Origin: Burkholderiaceae bacterium
Lineage (GTDB): Bacteria; Pseudomonadota; Gammaproteobacteria; Burkholderiales; Burkholderiaceae_F
Assembly: GCA_022843955.1 (NCBI GenBank)
Contig: JALHMQ010000012.1
Coordinates: 85,532 to 139,596 of the forward strand
Direction of reading: 5' to 3'
Length of the DNA: 54,065 nucleotides
Shown: positions 47,069-54,065 of the stretch, one piece after another
Position numbering within the stretch: position 1 is the first letter of the stretch
Layout of the letters: each line of letters starts with the position of its first letter
Notes under the pieces: generated by a model
What the model was told of the DNA's origin: nothing
Seen by the model: only the letters and a program-made list of their open reading frames with translations
Databases searched by the model: none
Position numbers and translations under genes: made by a program

Positions 47069-48538
47069 ATGGACGGCGGCTGGACAGCGACCACCGGCAC
47101 CCATCACTTCATCGGCAATCGCTGGGTGGTCAGCTCCAATGGACAGTCGCTGGAGGTGATCGATCCATCCGACGGCCAGCCGTTTGCGCGGATTGCACGC
47201 GGCAACGCGGCCGACATCGACCTTGCGGTGCTCGCCGCGCGCGGCGCCTGGAGCGACGGCGCGGGCGACTGGGGGCGGATGAGCGCCACCGAACGCGGCC
47301 GCCTGCTGATGAAACTCGCGCAGCGCGTGCTCGACCGCTGCGATGAACTGGGCACGCTGGAGTCACGCACCACCGGCAAGCCGCTCAAGCAGGGGCTCGC
47401 CGACGCACGCGCGTTGGCGCGCTACTTCGAGTACTACGCCGGTGCCGCCGACAAGCTGCACGGCGAGACGATTCCCTATTCGGCCGGGATGACGGTGCTC
47501 ACGATCCGCGAGCCGCATGGTGTCACCGGCCACATCATCCCGTGGAACTACCCGATGCAGATCTTCGGCCGCAGCGTCGGTGCGTCGCTGGCGGCCGGCA
47601 ATGCCTGCGTGGTCAAGCCGGCCGAAGACGCCTGCCTGTCGCTGCTGCGGGTGGCGGAACTGGCGGCCGAAGCGGGCTTTCCGGCCGGCGCGCTGAACAT
47701 CGTCACCGGACTGGGCAGCGAGGCCGGTGCGGCGCTGGCGGCGCATCGTGGCATCGATCACGTCAGCTTCACCGGCTCGCCGGTGACAGGCAGCGCGGTC
47801 GCGGTGGCAGCGGCGCGCCATCACTGCCCGGTGACTCTCGAACTGGGCGGCAAATCGCCGCAACTGGTGTTCGCCGACGCCGACCTCGACGCCGTGGTGC
47901 CGGTGGTGGTCAACGCGATCGTGCAGAACGCCGGACAGACCTGCTCCGCCGGCAGCCGCCTGCTGGTGGAGCGCGCGGTGTACGAAGAAGTGATCGAGCG
48001 CGTCGGCCATGCGATCTCGCAGTTGCGTGTCGGCCCCGCGCTGGCCGACCACGATGTCGGCCCGCTGATCCGCCAGAGCCAATTGCAGCGCGTGTGGGAT
48101 TTTTTGTCGCAGGCGCAGGTCGACCAGGTGCCGATCGCCGCACAGGGCACCGTCGTCGACGATGCGCCGCAGACCGGCTACTACCAGGCGCCCACCCTGC
48201 TGCGCGACGTGCCGCCTGCACACCCGTTGGCGCAGGACGAGATCTTCGGTCCGGTGCTGGCGGCGATGCCGTTCGAAGACGAAGCGGAGGCGCTGCGCCT
48301 GGCCAACGGCACGCCGTTCGGTCTCGTGGCCGGCGTGTGGACGCGCGACGGCGCGCGCCAGATGCGCCTGGCGCGACGGCTGCACTGCGGTCAGGTGTTC
48401 ATCAACAACTACGGTGCGGGCGGCGGCATCGAGCTGCCGTTCGGCGGTGTGAAGTCCAGCGGCTACGGGCGCGAGAAGGGCTTCGAGGCGCTGCTGGCGT
48501 TCACCACCCTCAAGACGATCGCGATCAAGCATGGTTGA
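47069..48538 (+). CDS. NAD(P)+-dependent aldehyde dehydrogenase
   Basis: 489 residues, full-length ALDH superfamily. Asn160 in PWNYP, Glu258 in LELGGKSP and nucleophile Cys292 in GQTCSAGS are all present; the C-terminal PFGGVKSSGYGREKG is typical of betaine/aminobutyraldehyde and related dehydrogenases. It oxidises an aldehyde to an acid; the substrate is not identified. MDGGWTATT is the start (GGGAG upstream), although the frame stays open to 46898. Its end overlaps the acetyltransferase gene by eight bases. Confidence 0.93.
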   Translation: MDGGWTATTGTHHFIGNRWVVSSNGQSLEVIDPSDGQPFARIARGNAADIDLAVLAARGAWSDGAGDWGRMSATERGRLLMKLAQRVLDRCDELGTLESRTTGKPLKQGLADARALARYFEYYAGAADKLHGETIPYSAGMTVLTIREPHGVTGHIIPWNYPMQIFGRSVGASLAAGNACVVKPAEDACLSLLRVAELAAEAGFPAGALNIVTGLGSEAGAALAAHRGIDHVSFTGSPVTGSAVAVAAARHHCPVTLELGGKSPQLVFADADLDAVVPVVVNAIVQNAGQTCSAGSRLLVERAVYEEVIERVGHAISQLRVGPALADHDVGPLIRQSQLQRVWDFLSQAQVDQVPIAAQGTVVDDAPQTGYYQAPTLLRDVPPAHPLAQDEIFGPVLAAMPFEDEAEALRLANGTPFGLVAGVWTRDGARQMRLARRLHCGQVFINNYGAGGGIELPFGGVKSSGYGREKGFEALLAFTTLKTIAIKHG

Positions 48539-49004
48539 TACAGCCGCCGCCCCGGTGCGGATCGAGGTCGTCACGCACAAGCACCTGGCGCAGTGGCTGC
48601 CGCTGCGCCACACGCTATGGCCCGACACGCCGCGCGCCGAACACGCGAGCGAGGCCGCCGCGCTGCTGCGCGCGAAGGACCAACTGGCGCTGGTGGCGAC
48701 GGTGGACGGCGAGCCCGCCGGCTTCGCCGAGGCCGCGCTGCGCCGCAGCTACGTCAACGGCTGCGACACCGCGCTTGGCGAGCCGGTGGCGTTCCTCGAA
48801 GGCATCTATGTCGCCCCGCAGTGGCGCCGTCGCGGCGTCGCGCGTGCCCTGTGCGAGCACGTGGCCAGTTGGGCGCGCGCCCTCGGCGTGACCGAGCTGG
48901 CCTCAGACGCGCTGATCGACAACCACGATTCCCATGCGATGCACCGCGCGCTCGGCTTTGCCGAGACGCAGCGCATCGTCTTCTTCAGGAGAGTCTTGAA
49001 ATGA
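48531..49004 (+). CDS. Aminoglycoside 6'-N-acetyltransferase-like GNAT protein
   Basis: 157 residues. The blocks YVNGCD, VAFLEGIYVAPQWRRRGVARAL, ELASDALIDN and MHRALGFAETQRIVFFRR follow the chromosomal AAC(6')-I enzymes (the group of AAC(6')-Iz and -Iaa) in order and spacing. Those enzymes acetylate the 6'-amino group of aminoglycosides with acetyl-CoA. The gene sits between ALDH and SDR genes with overlaps on both sides, so its native role may be acetylation of a metabolic amine instead. Real resistance activity is not shown by sequence alone. Confidence 0.82.
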   Translation: MVDTAAAPVRIEVVTHKHLAQWLPLRHTLWPDTPRAEHASEAAALLRAKDQLALVATVDGEPAGFAEAALRRSYVNGCDTALGEPVAFLEGIYVAPQWRRRGVARALCEHVASWARALGVTELASDALIDNHDSHAMHRALGFAETQRIVFFRRVLK

Positions 49005-49765
49005 GCGGACGCCTTGCAGGAAAGGTCGCCATCGTGACTGGGGCAGCGTCAGGGTTCGGACGCGGCATCGCCGAAAGGTTCGCCGACGAAGGCTGCGCGG
49101 TGATTGTCAGCGACATTGCTCAGGAGGCGGGCGAGATGGTCGCCGGCATCATCCGCAGCAAGACCGAGCGCGCGCAGTTCGTCCGCTGCGATGTCAGCCG
49201 CAGCGAAGACATCAAGGGTCTGCTCGAGGCTACGCTCAAGCACTTCGGCAAGCTCGACATCGTCGTCAACAACGCCGGCACCACGCACCGCAACCAGCCG
49301 CTGCTCAACGTCGACGAAGCAACGTTCGACCGCATCTACGCCGTCAACGTGAAGTCGATCTACCTGACCGCGGTGCACATAGTCCCGTACTTTCGCCAGC
49401 ATGGCGGCGGCTGCTTCATCAACATCGCCTCCACCGCCGGCGTGCGGCCGCGGCCCGGACTCACCTGGTACAACGGCACCAAGGGCGCGGTGATCATCAC
49501 CAGCAAGGGCATGGCCGCTGAACTCGGGCCCGACAACATCCGCGTCAACTGCGTGAACCCGGTGATCGGCGAGACCGGCCTGCTCGAAGAGTTCATGGGC
49601 ATGCCCGACACGCCGGAGAACCGCAAGAAATTCCTCGCCACCATTCCGCTGGGTCGCTTTTCCAAGCCGGAAGACATCGCCAGCGCCTGTCTGTTCTACG
49701 CGAGCGATGATGCCGCGTTCGTCACCGGCACCTGCCTGGAAGTCGACGGCGGCCGCTGCGTCTGA
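49001..49765 (+). CDS. Short-chain dehydrogenase/reductase
   Basis: 254 residues, classical SDR. Cofactor motif TGAASGFGRGIA (13-24), NNAG, catalytic Ser in NIASTAG and YxxxK as YNGTK. A C-terminal EVDGGRCV ending is usual. It would oxidise or reduce an alcohol/ketone in the same pathway as the ALDH. The ATG overlaps the acetyltransferase stop (ATGA). An acidic residue after beta-2 (VSDIAQEAG) suggests NAD over NADP. Confidence 0.92.
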   Translation: MSGRLAGKVAIVTGAASGFGRGIAERFADEGCAVIVSDIAQEAGEMVAGIIRSKTERAQFVRCDVSRSEDIKGLLEATLKHFGKLDIVVNNAGTTHRNQPLLNVDEATFDRIYAVNVKSIYLTAVHIVPYFRQHGGGCFINIASTAGVRPRPGLTWYNGTKGAVIITSKGMAAELGPDNIRVNCVNPVIGETGLLEEFMGMPDTPENRKKFLATIPLGRFSKPEDIASACLFYASDDAAFVTGTCLEVDGGRCV

Positions 49766-49775
49766 AGCAAGCAGC

Positions 49776-50018
49776 ATGCGCCGCAACGTCCTCGCACCCA
49801 CCTTCTGGATCTCACCGGACGAGCGAGAGCGCGCCCGGCGCGGCGAGCGCTTGCTCGCCGATGCTGTACGGGCCGAGGTATCGGCGCAGCCGCGGCTGGT
49901 CGGCAACAGCGTCGAAGAAGTGCTGCAAATGGCCGACGCGCTGCATACGGCCGGCCTGATGTCGGACGCCGAGATCGCATCGCTGCGGCTCTCGACCCGT
50001 CGCGGGAAATCAGGTTGA
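49776..50018 (+). CDS. Small hypothetical protein
   Basis: 80 residues, Arg/Glu-rich, mostly helical, starting MRRNVLAPTFWISPDE ten bases after the SDR. Possibly the last gene of the ALDH operon. No family recognised; its stop codon is the first base triplet of a degenerate repeat (50016-50038). Confidence 0.5.
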   Translation: MRRNVLAPTFWISPDERERARRGERLLADAVRAEVSAQPRLVGNSVEEVLQMADALHTAGLMSDAEIASLRLSTRRGKSG

Positions 50019-50038
50019 ATGTCTGCTTTGCGGCGGCC
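50016..50038. repeat. Degenerate accessory-tail repeat, GAATGTC type
   Basis: Reads TGAATGTCTGCTTTGCGGC and resembles elements at 51872, 53138 and 53917. It marks the border where base composition begins to change. Confidence 0.5.
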
Positions 50039-50118
50039 TGACCTCAGCTGAGTGCGGCCAGTTGCCGACGTAGGCTCGATGCACCAAACTCGACCAAGAG
50101 TTGACATGGAGGCGTCCA

Positions 50119-50478
50119 ATGCTCACCGGAACATGCCACTGCGGGGCAGTTCGCATTGAAGTTCCAGCGCAACCCGAATCGATCACGCTTTGCAATTGTT
50201 CAATCTGCCGTCGCCAAGGTGGCCTCTGGGCGTATTACGCAGTTGAAGCCGTTAAGGTGATCGGTTATCCGGAGCATACGGACGAGTACATCTGGGGTGA
50301 TCGAACGCTGCGCTGTGTGCGGTGCAAGCACTGCGGCTGCGTGACCCACTGGGAACCAATAGACCCTGAGCAGCACCGGACGACGCACGTTAACTTTCGC
50401 AACTTCGATCCAGAAGAACTCGACGGGGTACGGCTGCGTCGATTCGACGGCGCCGGCACCTGGAGATATATCGATTAA
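50119..50478 (+). CDS. GFA-family (glutathione-dependent formaldehyde-activating enzyme-like) protein
   Basis: 119 residues. Zinc-binding cysteines are seen as TCHCGAVRIEV (Cys6, Cys8), CNCSICRRQGG and CVRCKHCGC, the GFA/CENP-V fold. True Gfa joins formaldehyde to glutathione, but most family members have no proven activity. GGAGG (50108-50112) fixes the ATG at 50119. GFA genes are common passengers of mobile gene arrays. Confidence 0.88.
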   Translation: MLTGTCHCGAVRIEVPAQPESITLCNCSICRRQGGLWAYYAVEAVKVIGYPEHTDEYIWGDRTLRCVRCKHCGCVTHWEPIDPEQHRTTHVNFRNFDPEELDGVRLRRFDGAGTWRYID

Positions 50479-50537
50479 GGTCTTGAGCGACAGTCTTCGG
50501 CCAGTAGGAGAAGTCTGACGCAGCTGTCGAGGAAGAT

Positions 50538-50930
50538 ATGGCGAAGGCACTGAATCTCGATCATCTGCAGATTGCAATGCCGCCCGGCAAAGAGGCTGCC
50601 GCACGGAACTTCTACGGCAAACTGCTCGGACTAGGAGAGGTGCAAAAGCCAAGCGCGCTTGCCGCTCGCGGCGGCGTCTGGTTCGCCTGCGGTCCACAAC
50701 AAGTGCATCTTGGCGTCGAGGCTGAGTTTCTGCCGGCCAAGAAGGCGCACCCCGCCTTTGCCGTCGACAATCTCGATGAACTAGCCGCTTTGCTCGTGGC
50801 AGAGGGCTACGGCTTCTCGCTAGATCCGCTGGAGGTGAATGGCCGTCGTCGCGGCTTCACCAACGACCCATTTGGCAATCGGGTCGAACTCATTCAGAGT
50901 GAACAGAATGACCGCAATGCGGTGTTGTGA
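50538..50930 (+). CDS. VOC-family protein (glyoxalase/bleomycin-resistance fold)
   Basis: 130 residues with two beta-alpha-beta-beta-beta units: LDHLQIAMPPGKEAAARNFYGKLLGL, VHLGVEAEF and the C-terminal FTNDPFGNRVELIQ. Metal-ligand positions (His9 region, Glu near the end) are in place. Members include glyoxalases, dioxygenases and drug-binding proteins; the substrate is unknown. Follows GFA after 59 bases, same strand. Confidence 0.87.
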   Translation: MAKALNLDHLQIAMPPGKEAAARNFYGKLLGLGEVQKPSALAARGGVWFACGPQQVHLGVEAEFLPAKKAHPAFAVDNLDELAALLVAEGYGFSLDPLEVNGRRRGFTNDPFGNRVELIQSEQNDRNAVL

Positions 50931-50931
50931 T

Positions 50932-50957
50932 GACCGCTCAGAGCGGCCAAAAGCGGT
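50932..50957. repeat. Degenerate accessory-tail repeat, GACCGCT type
   Basis: TGACCGCTCAGAGCGGCCAAAAGCGG directly after the VOC stop; related to 53906-53949. It contains the short palindrome GACCGCTCAGAGCGGCC. Confidence 0.45.
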
Positions 50958-51074
50958 ATTTCGCGACTTCCCCATCTTTGAGCTATGGTGACCTTCACAA
51001 CATCGCGCAGAGCGCCTGCCGAACCGGCCGGCTAGAGCAATGCCGGACATTGAGTTGTTGCCAGCGAATTGGTG

Positions 51075-51662
51075 ATGGATAGTCTTGTTCATCTTATGGA
51101 CCATCCGTGGAACGTTAAGCGCAAGAAGGCGATGAGCGCCTACGTTAAGAGCGATTGGATATCCGCTCGGGAAGTTTATGGACAGCTAGCAGAACTTGGC
51201 GACCATAGATCTGCTGTCGTTTATGCTCACATGCTGTTCGATGGTCGAGGCGGGCCGATCGATGTTTCGGAGAGCAAGCGGCTTTTGCGGAGATCGTTTG
51301 ATTCATCCGCTGGCCTAGAGGCGCGTCATCTTTACGCTGTTGTTTGTTTGCGGAGCGGAGAGCGGGACGAGGCCATAAGCATCCTAACTAATCTCTCTAC
51401 GGAAAAGTATGTGCCGGCGCAAGCGCGCCTCGGCCTGCTGCTTGTTCGAAGCCAGACGTCGCCTCAGGACGGATTGGCGTTGCTTCAGGCGGCATCGGCT
51501 TCAGGCAATCTAGTAGCAAGAAGCGAGCTCTATCGTTTATCCAGTTCTCAAGAGTTGAGTATCTTTAGTGGGGCGTGCTTGATAGTCAAGTCGGCGTGGC
51601 TGGCCGCAACTTTGTACTTCTTGGAGAGATGGTTTCCGTTCTCTGAGAAGCTTCGGTTTTGA
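51075..51662 (+). CDS. Sel1/TPR-like repeat protein of unknown function
   Basis: 195 residues from ATG 51075 (TTG and GTG just upstream are possible). Helical pairs resemble Sel1-like repeats (GDHRSAVVYAHMLFDGRGGPIDVSESKRLLRRS, then YVPAQARLGLLLVRS and further). A hydrophobic stretch near the C-terminus (about 170-188) could be a membrane helix. Codon use is visibly less GC-biased than in the rest of the window, which suggests acquisition. No partner is evident. Confidence 0.65.
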   Translation: MDSLVHLMDHPWNVKRKKAMSAYVKSDWISAREVYGQLAELGDHRSAVVYAHMLFDGRGGPIDVSESKRLLRRSFDSSAGLEARHLYAVVCLRSGERDEAISILTNLSTEKYVPAQARLGLLLVRSQTSPQDGLALLQAASASGNLVARSELYRLSSSQELSIFSGACLIVKSAWLAATLYFLERWFPFSEKLRF

Positions 51663-51769
51663 CAGCGCTCTACGCAGAAGTTTGCGCGAACACGTCGATT
51701 TGCTGGGAGGCCGAGAACGGGCTCGCTGCGGCCCTGCGGTTGGTTGACAGCTGTTTATCGTCCGAGCAA

Positions 51770-51900
51770 CAACCGCTTTGGGTCGAACAGCGCGATCGAG
51801 GCATCGCCGATAGCAGCCCCTGTAACGAAACAGCACGCGCCTTCGCATCGCTGGACGCAAGGCTTCAAATCGGCTGGAATGTCGGCACTGCGGCTACCTG
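51770..51900. repeat. Composite degenerate repeat, copy A
   Basis: GGGTCGAACAGCGCG (51780-51794) and GCTGGAATGTCGGCACTGCGG (from 51873) flank a segment with GCATCGCCGATAGC. The same parts in the same order recur at 53054-53167. It occupies the gap 51663-51907 and stops eight bases before the next gene. Confidence 0.6.
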
Positions 51901-51907
51901 GTGACTG

Positions 51908-52900
51908 ATGACCGCCTTCAAGACGACACGCCGCGCGCTGCTCGGCCTCATTGGCGGCCTGTCCGTCTTCCGTGCCGCCCGAAGTGGCGCGCAAGACACA
52001 TTCACGCTCGTGCCCGAACTCGCACCCGGCCAGATGCTGAGCTATCGGCAGGATCTGCACTTGGTTCGCGACGGCGTGATCGCACACCGCTCGCGATCAA
52101 CCGTGACGCTTGAGATCCGCGATCGGAGCGCCTGCGGCTGGCTGGCGCGCTGGACATCCTCGGGCGGCGAACTCTTGGAGGCCGATCCCCGCCTGCGTCC
52201 GGCGCTGGAGATCATGCAGGCGATCTGGGACGGCGTCGCCATCGACCTGTTGCTTGATGACGGCGGCCGTGTCGCCGGCCTGGCAGACCAAGCAGCCGTG
52301 CGGGCATTGGGCGCAGAGTCTCTTGATCGACTTGTTCCGCTGATGGTGTCCAACCCCGCGCACGCACCAATAGCCCACACGCTGCGGAGTGCGTTGCGGC
52401 CAATCCTGGCCGACGGCGGAGCGCTTACGCAAAGCCTGCTCAAGGAGCCCGCGATCCTGCTGGGTGCCATGGGGCACGATTGCCGTGTTGGCGAGCCCTT
52501 GGACGTTCGCACTCGCGTTCGATCACCGATGAGCTCCGGCGAAGTTCCGGTCCTCGGGCGCTACCAGGTCCGCGGCATCTCCTCGCGCGAGGGTCGTGCC
52601 GAAATCGGGTGGCTGATGGTGATCGACCGCGCGAGCGCGGCGCTCAACATAGGCACCGAAGTCCTGAACTTTGTTCGACACATGGAGGCAGCCAGACCAG
52701 CGACTTCTGGCGAACCGCCGCCACCGATCACCGCAGCCTCGATCACCGACTACACCCGGACTCTGGACCTGGAAGACAGCGCCGACTTCATCGTTGACAC
52801 GAGGACCGGATGGCCGGTGAGCGCGCGCCATGTGCGGCGCGTTTCGGCGGGGTCAAGCTCTCGTATCGATACGGTCGAATTGACGCGGCTGACACGCTAG
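51908..52900 (+). CDS. Exported protein of unknown function with Tat-like signal
   Basis: 330 residues. The N-terminus KTTRRALLGLIGG resembles a twin-arginine signal followed by a hydrophobic stretch and a likely cut near residue 28. The mature protein is beta-rich with a repeated pattern of charged strands (STVTLEIRDRSACGWLARWTSSGGE and later). It has no recognised domain; the layout recalls secreted DUF6263-like proteins but that is weak. No neighbour explains its role. Confidence 0.6.
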   Translation: MTAFKTTRRALLGLIGGLSVFRAARSGAQDTFTLVPELAPGQMLSYRQDLHLVRDGVIAHRSRSTVTLEIRDRSACGWLARWTSSGGELLEADPRLRPALEIMQAIWDGVAIDLLLDDGGRVAGLADQAAVRALGAESLDRLVPLMVSNPAHAPIAHTLRSALRPILADGGALTQSLLKEPAILLGAMGHDCRVGEPLDVRTRVRSPMSSGEVPVLGRYQVRGISSREGRAEIGWLMVIDRASAALNIGTEVLNFVRHMEAARPATSGEPPPPITAASITDYTRTLDLEDSADFIVDTRTGWPVSARHVRRVSAGSSSRIDTVELTRLTR

Positions 52901-53248
52901 TAGTGCGCAGGCGCGGCACTCAGCGGCGGCGCCGACGATCGGAGGCGCCCTTGCATCGGTTCGTACGTTTGCTTAGAAGGCCAGCGAGCTTCAGCGTGGC
53001 CCGAACGGGCATCGGCAAGCCACGACAGCCCAACGCCGGCTTCTGGCGAATTCGAATGACAGCAACGGGTCGAACAGCGCGGTCAGCCGCATTGCCGAAA
53101 GCCGTCGGCCTGCGAGGCAACGGGCCTACCGCAGATCAGCTGGAATGTCGGCAGTGCGGCGCTCCGGTGATCGCGACTTGCGGCCATCTTCAGACGACGC
53201 CACTTCATAGGCGTTGTGCAACCGTATCCTATGTGATACAGTGCCGCC
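52901..53248. repeat. Gene-free stretch with composite degenerate repeat, copy B
   Basis: The repeat parts lie at 53054-53087 (GAATGACAGCAACGGGTCG, AACAGCGCG) and 53138-53167 (GCTGGAATGTCGGCAGTGCGG). The segment between them shares GCATTGCCGAAAGC with copy A. No gene is supported; the open plus-strand frame is Arg-rich and unconserved. The toxin-antitoxin promoter is at its right end. Confidence 0.6.
53224..53239 (+). promoter_or_regulatory. Probable HigA operator/promoter palindrome
   Basis: GTATC (53224-53228) and GATAC (53235-53239) form an inverted repeat around CTATGT, ten bases before the toxin GTG. This is the usual site for autorepression by a HigA-type antitoxin. TTGTGC at 53214-53219 may be part of the -35. 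Confidence 0.6.
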
Positions 53249-53545
53249 GTGATCGAAGTTCGCCAAACCGATGAGTACGAGAAGTGGTTCGACTCGCTGC
53301 GAGATCGGCTGGCAAAGGCGCGCATCGATATCCGAGTCCGACGCCTGTCGCTTGGCAACCCTGGTGATGCAAAGCCGGTTGGCGAGGGCGTGTCAGAGCT
53401 GCGTATCGACCACGGTCCAGGCTACCGCGTGTACTTCGTTCAAAGAGCAGATGTGTTGATCGTATTGCTCGCCGGCGGCGACAAGCGAACCCAAGATCAG
53501 GACATTCGCGTCGCCAAGCAACTGGCGCGTGAACTGCAGGAGTAG
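53249..53545 (+). CDS. higB: Type II toxin, RelE/HigB family (phage-derived Gp49-like)
   Basis: 98 residues. IEVRQTDEYEKWFDSLRD at the start and GYRVYFVQRADVLIVLLAGGDKRTQDQDIRVAKQLA at the end are the signature of the short HigB-like addiction-module killer proteins, which cleave mRNA at the ribosome. The toxin gene precedes the antitoxin, the reversed order typical of higBA. Start GTG. Its conserved basic/aromatic active-site region is intact. Confidence 0.9.
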   Translation: MIEVRQTDEYEKWFDSLRDRLAKARIDIRVRRLSLGNPGDAKPVGEGVSELRIDHGPGYRVYFVQRADVLIVLLAGGDKRTQDQDIRVAKQLARELQE

Positions 53546-53549
53546 CGCT

Positions 53550-53852
53550 ATGCCCAAGATCACGACGAAGCAGTGGGACCCAGCGGAGCACTTCAAGTCC
53601 GAGGAGGACATGGCCGCCTACCTCGAGGCTGCGCTAGAAGAAGGCGACCCGGCACTTGTCGCCGCGGCGCTGGGCGACATTGCTCGCGCCAAGGGGATGA
53701 CACAAGTTGCGCAGGACACGGGCCTCGGACGCGAGAGCCTGTACAAGGCGCTTTCGGCTTCAGGCAATCCGGAGTTCGCCACGGTGATGAAGGTCGTCTC
53801 AGCGCTGGGCCTGAAGCTGCACGCTGCTCCGGCAAACGCTGACGCCGTCTGA
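53550..53852 (+). CDS. higA: Type II antitoxin, HigA-like HTH protein
   Basis: 100 residues. The opening MPKITTKQWDPAEHFKSEEDMAAYLEAALEEGDPALVAAALGDIARAKGM and the HTH MTQVAQDTGLGRESLYKALSASGNPEF match the downstream antidote proteins paired with short HigB toxins. It neutralises the toxin and represses the pair through its HTH domain. It starts four bases after the toxin stop. Confidence 0.92.
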   Translation: MPKITTKQWDPAEHFKSEEDMAAYLEAALEEGDPALVAAALGDIARAKGMTQVAQDTGLGRESLYKALSASGNPEFATVMKVVSALGLKLHAAPANADAV

Positions 53853-53862
53853 TCGAACTGGT

Positions 53863-53893
53863 GGGGCAAGAAGGCGCACGTGCGCTTTGCCCC
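53863..53893 (+). terminator. Hairpin after the toxin-antitoxin pair
   Basis: GGGGCAA (53863-53869) and TTGCCCC (53887-53893) enclose the palindrome GCGCACGTGCGC, 11 bases after the HigA stop. No T tract, so termination is only likely. Confidence 0.4.
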
Positions 53894-53905
53894 GCTTCAT
53901 CTGGA

Positions 53906-53949
53906 CGACCGCTTCCGGCCGGTTTGAATGTCAGCTTGGGGTCGCTGGA
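53906..53949. repeat. Degenerate accessory-tail repeat, GACCGCTTCCGGCC plus GAATGTC
   Basis: Combines GACCGCTTCCGGCCGG with TTTGAATGTCAGCTTGGGG, so both repeat types appear joined. The remaining sequence to 54065 holds a small hairpin (54030-54046) and no supported gene. Confidence 0.5.
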
Positions 53950-54065
53950 CTAAACCGCTCGCGCGGTAGCGCTTCGATGTGCCGCTGTCGCTGATCTGGC
54001 GGTCGGGCTTTGCTCCTTATGTTGTTTACCGAGGCGACGTGCCTCGATGAACGACAGGAGCTCAG

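Noticed and set aside
52810-53274. 154-residue frame after the exported-protein gene
   Set aside because: Overlaps that gene, is Arg/Ser-rich and runs through degenerate repeats.
50016-53949. Integron attC sites
   Set aside because: The intergenic repeats lack a recognisable GTTRRRY/RYYYAAC core pair and no integrase is in the window; kept only as a cassette-like hypothesis.

Overview
The window looks like chromosomal DNA of a high-GC betaproteobacterium, probably Burkholderiales. The protein types (Neisseria/Burkholderia-like ParC, two DUF1631 proteins, Smr protein close to trxB, nadE next to glnB, PCu(A)C chaperone) and the strong G/C third-position bias point that way. The lineage is an inference from familiarity, not from a search. 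No tRNA, rRNA, CRISPR array, transposase or integrase was recognised.

Layout. 0.2-2.1 kb: the two membrane subunits of a TRAP transporter, its binding protein presumably off the left edge, which itself starts with a suspicious poly-G/poly-C run. 2.4-11 kb (minus strand): an orphan GspE/PilB-type ATPase, two paralogous DUF1631 proteins with a spermidine-synthase-like protein between them, and a deoxyinosine glycosylase. 11.2-13.2 kb: htpG behind a good sigma-32 promoter. 13.5-16 kb: serine beta-lactamase-like lipoprotein, small lipoprotein, EamA exporter. 16-20.5 kb: a heterodimeric MdlA/MdlB-type ABC exporter and a PCu(A)C copper chaperone. 21.4-28.5 kb: a MocR regulator divergent from six closely spaced or overlapping genes (threonine-dehydratase-like, LysE exporter, aminotransferase, GST, EamA exporter, PhzF), with a paired CTGTACTG box in the divergent promoter. 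28.9-42.3 kb: mostly housekeeping genes (CopD-like, parC, trxB, Kef-type antiporter, Smr, ROK kinase, lipid kinase, surE, TRIC channel, glnB, nadE).

42.3-46.2 kb is repeat-rich: a FemAB-like protein, a field of REP-like palindromes including a duplicated 146-bp module, and a 125-bp tandem duplication that copies the first 17 codons of an EamA gene, followed by a second EamA gene broken by an apparent 2-bp deletion. 46.3-49.8 kb: pyrophosphatase and a tightly coupled operon of aldehyde dehydrogenase, an AAC(6')-like acetyltransferase and an SDR dehydrogenase. From about 50 kb to the end the DNA looks like an accessory tail: same-strand small genes (GFA, VOC, Sel1-like, a Tat-signal protein, a HigB/HigA toxin-antitoxin pair), some visibly lower in GC, separated by a degenerate repeat family not seen elsewhere in the window.

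Best candidates for something undescribed: the MocR-controlled six-gene operon; the DUF1631/SpeE-like/GspE cluster; the 125-bp units that make overlapping ATGA-linked mini-ORFs ahead of an exporter; and the repeat-punctuated accessory tail.
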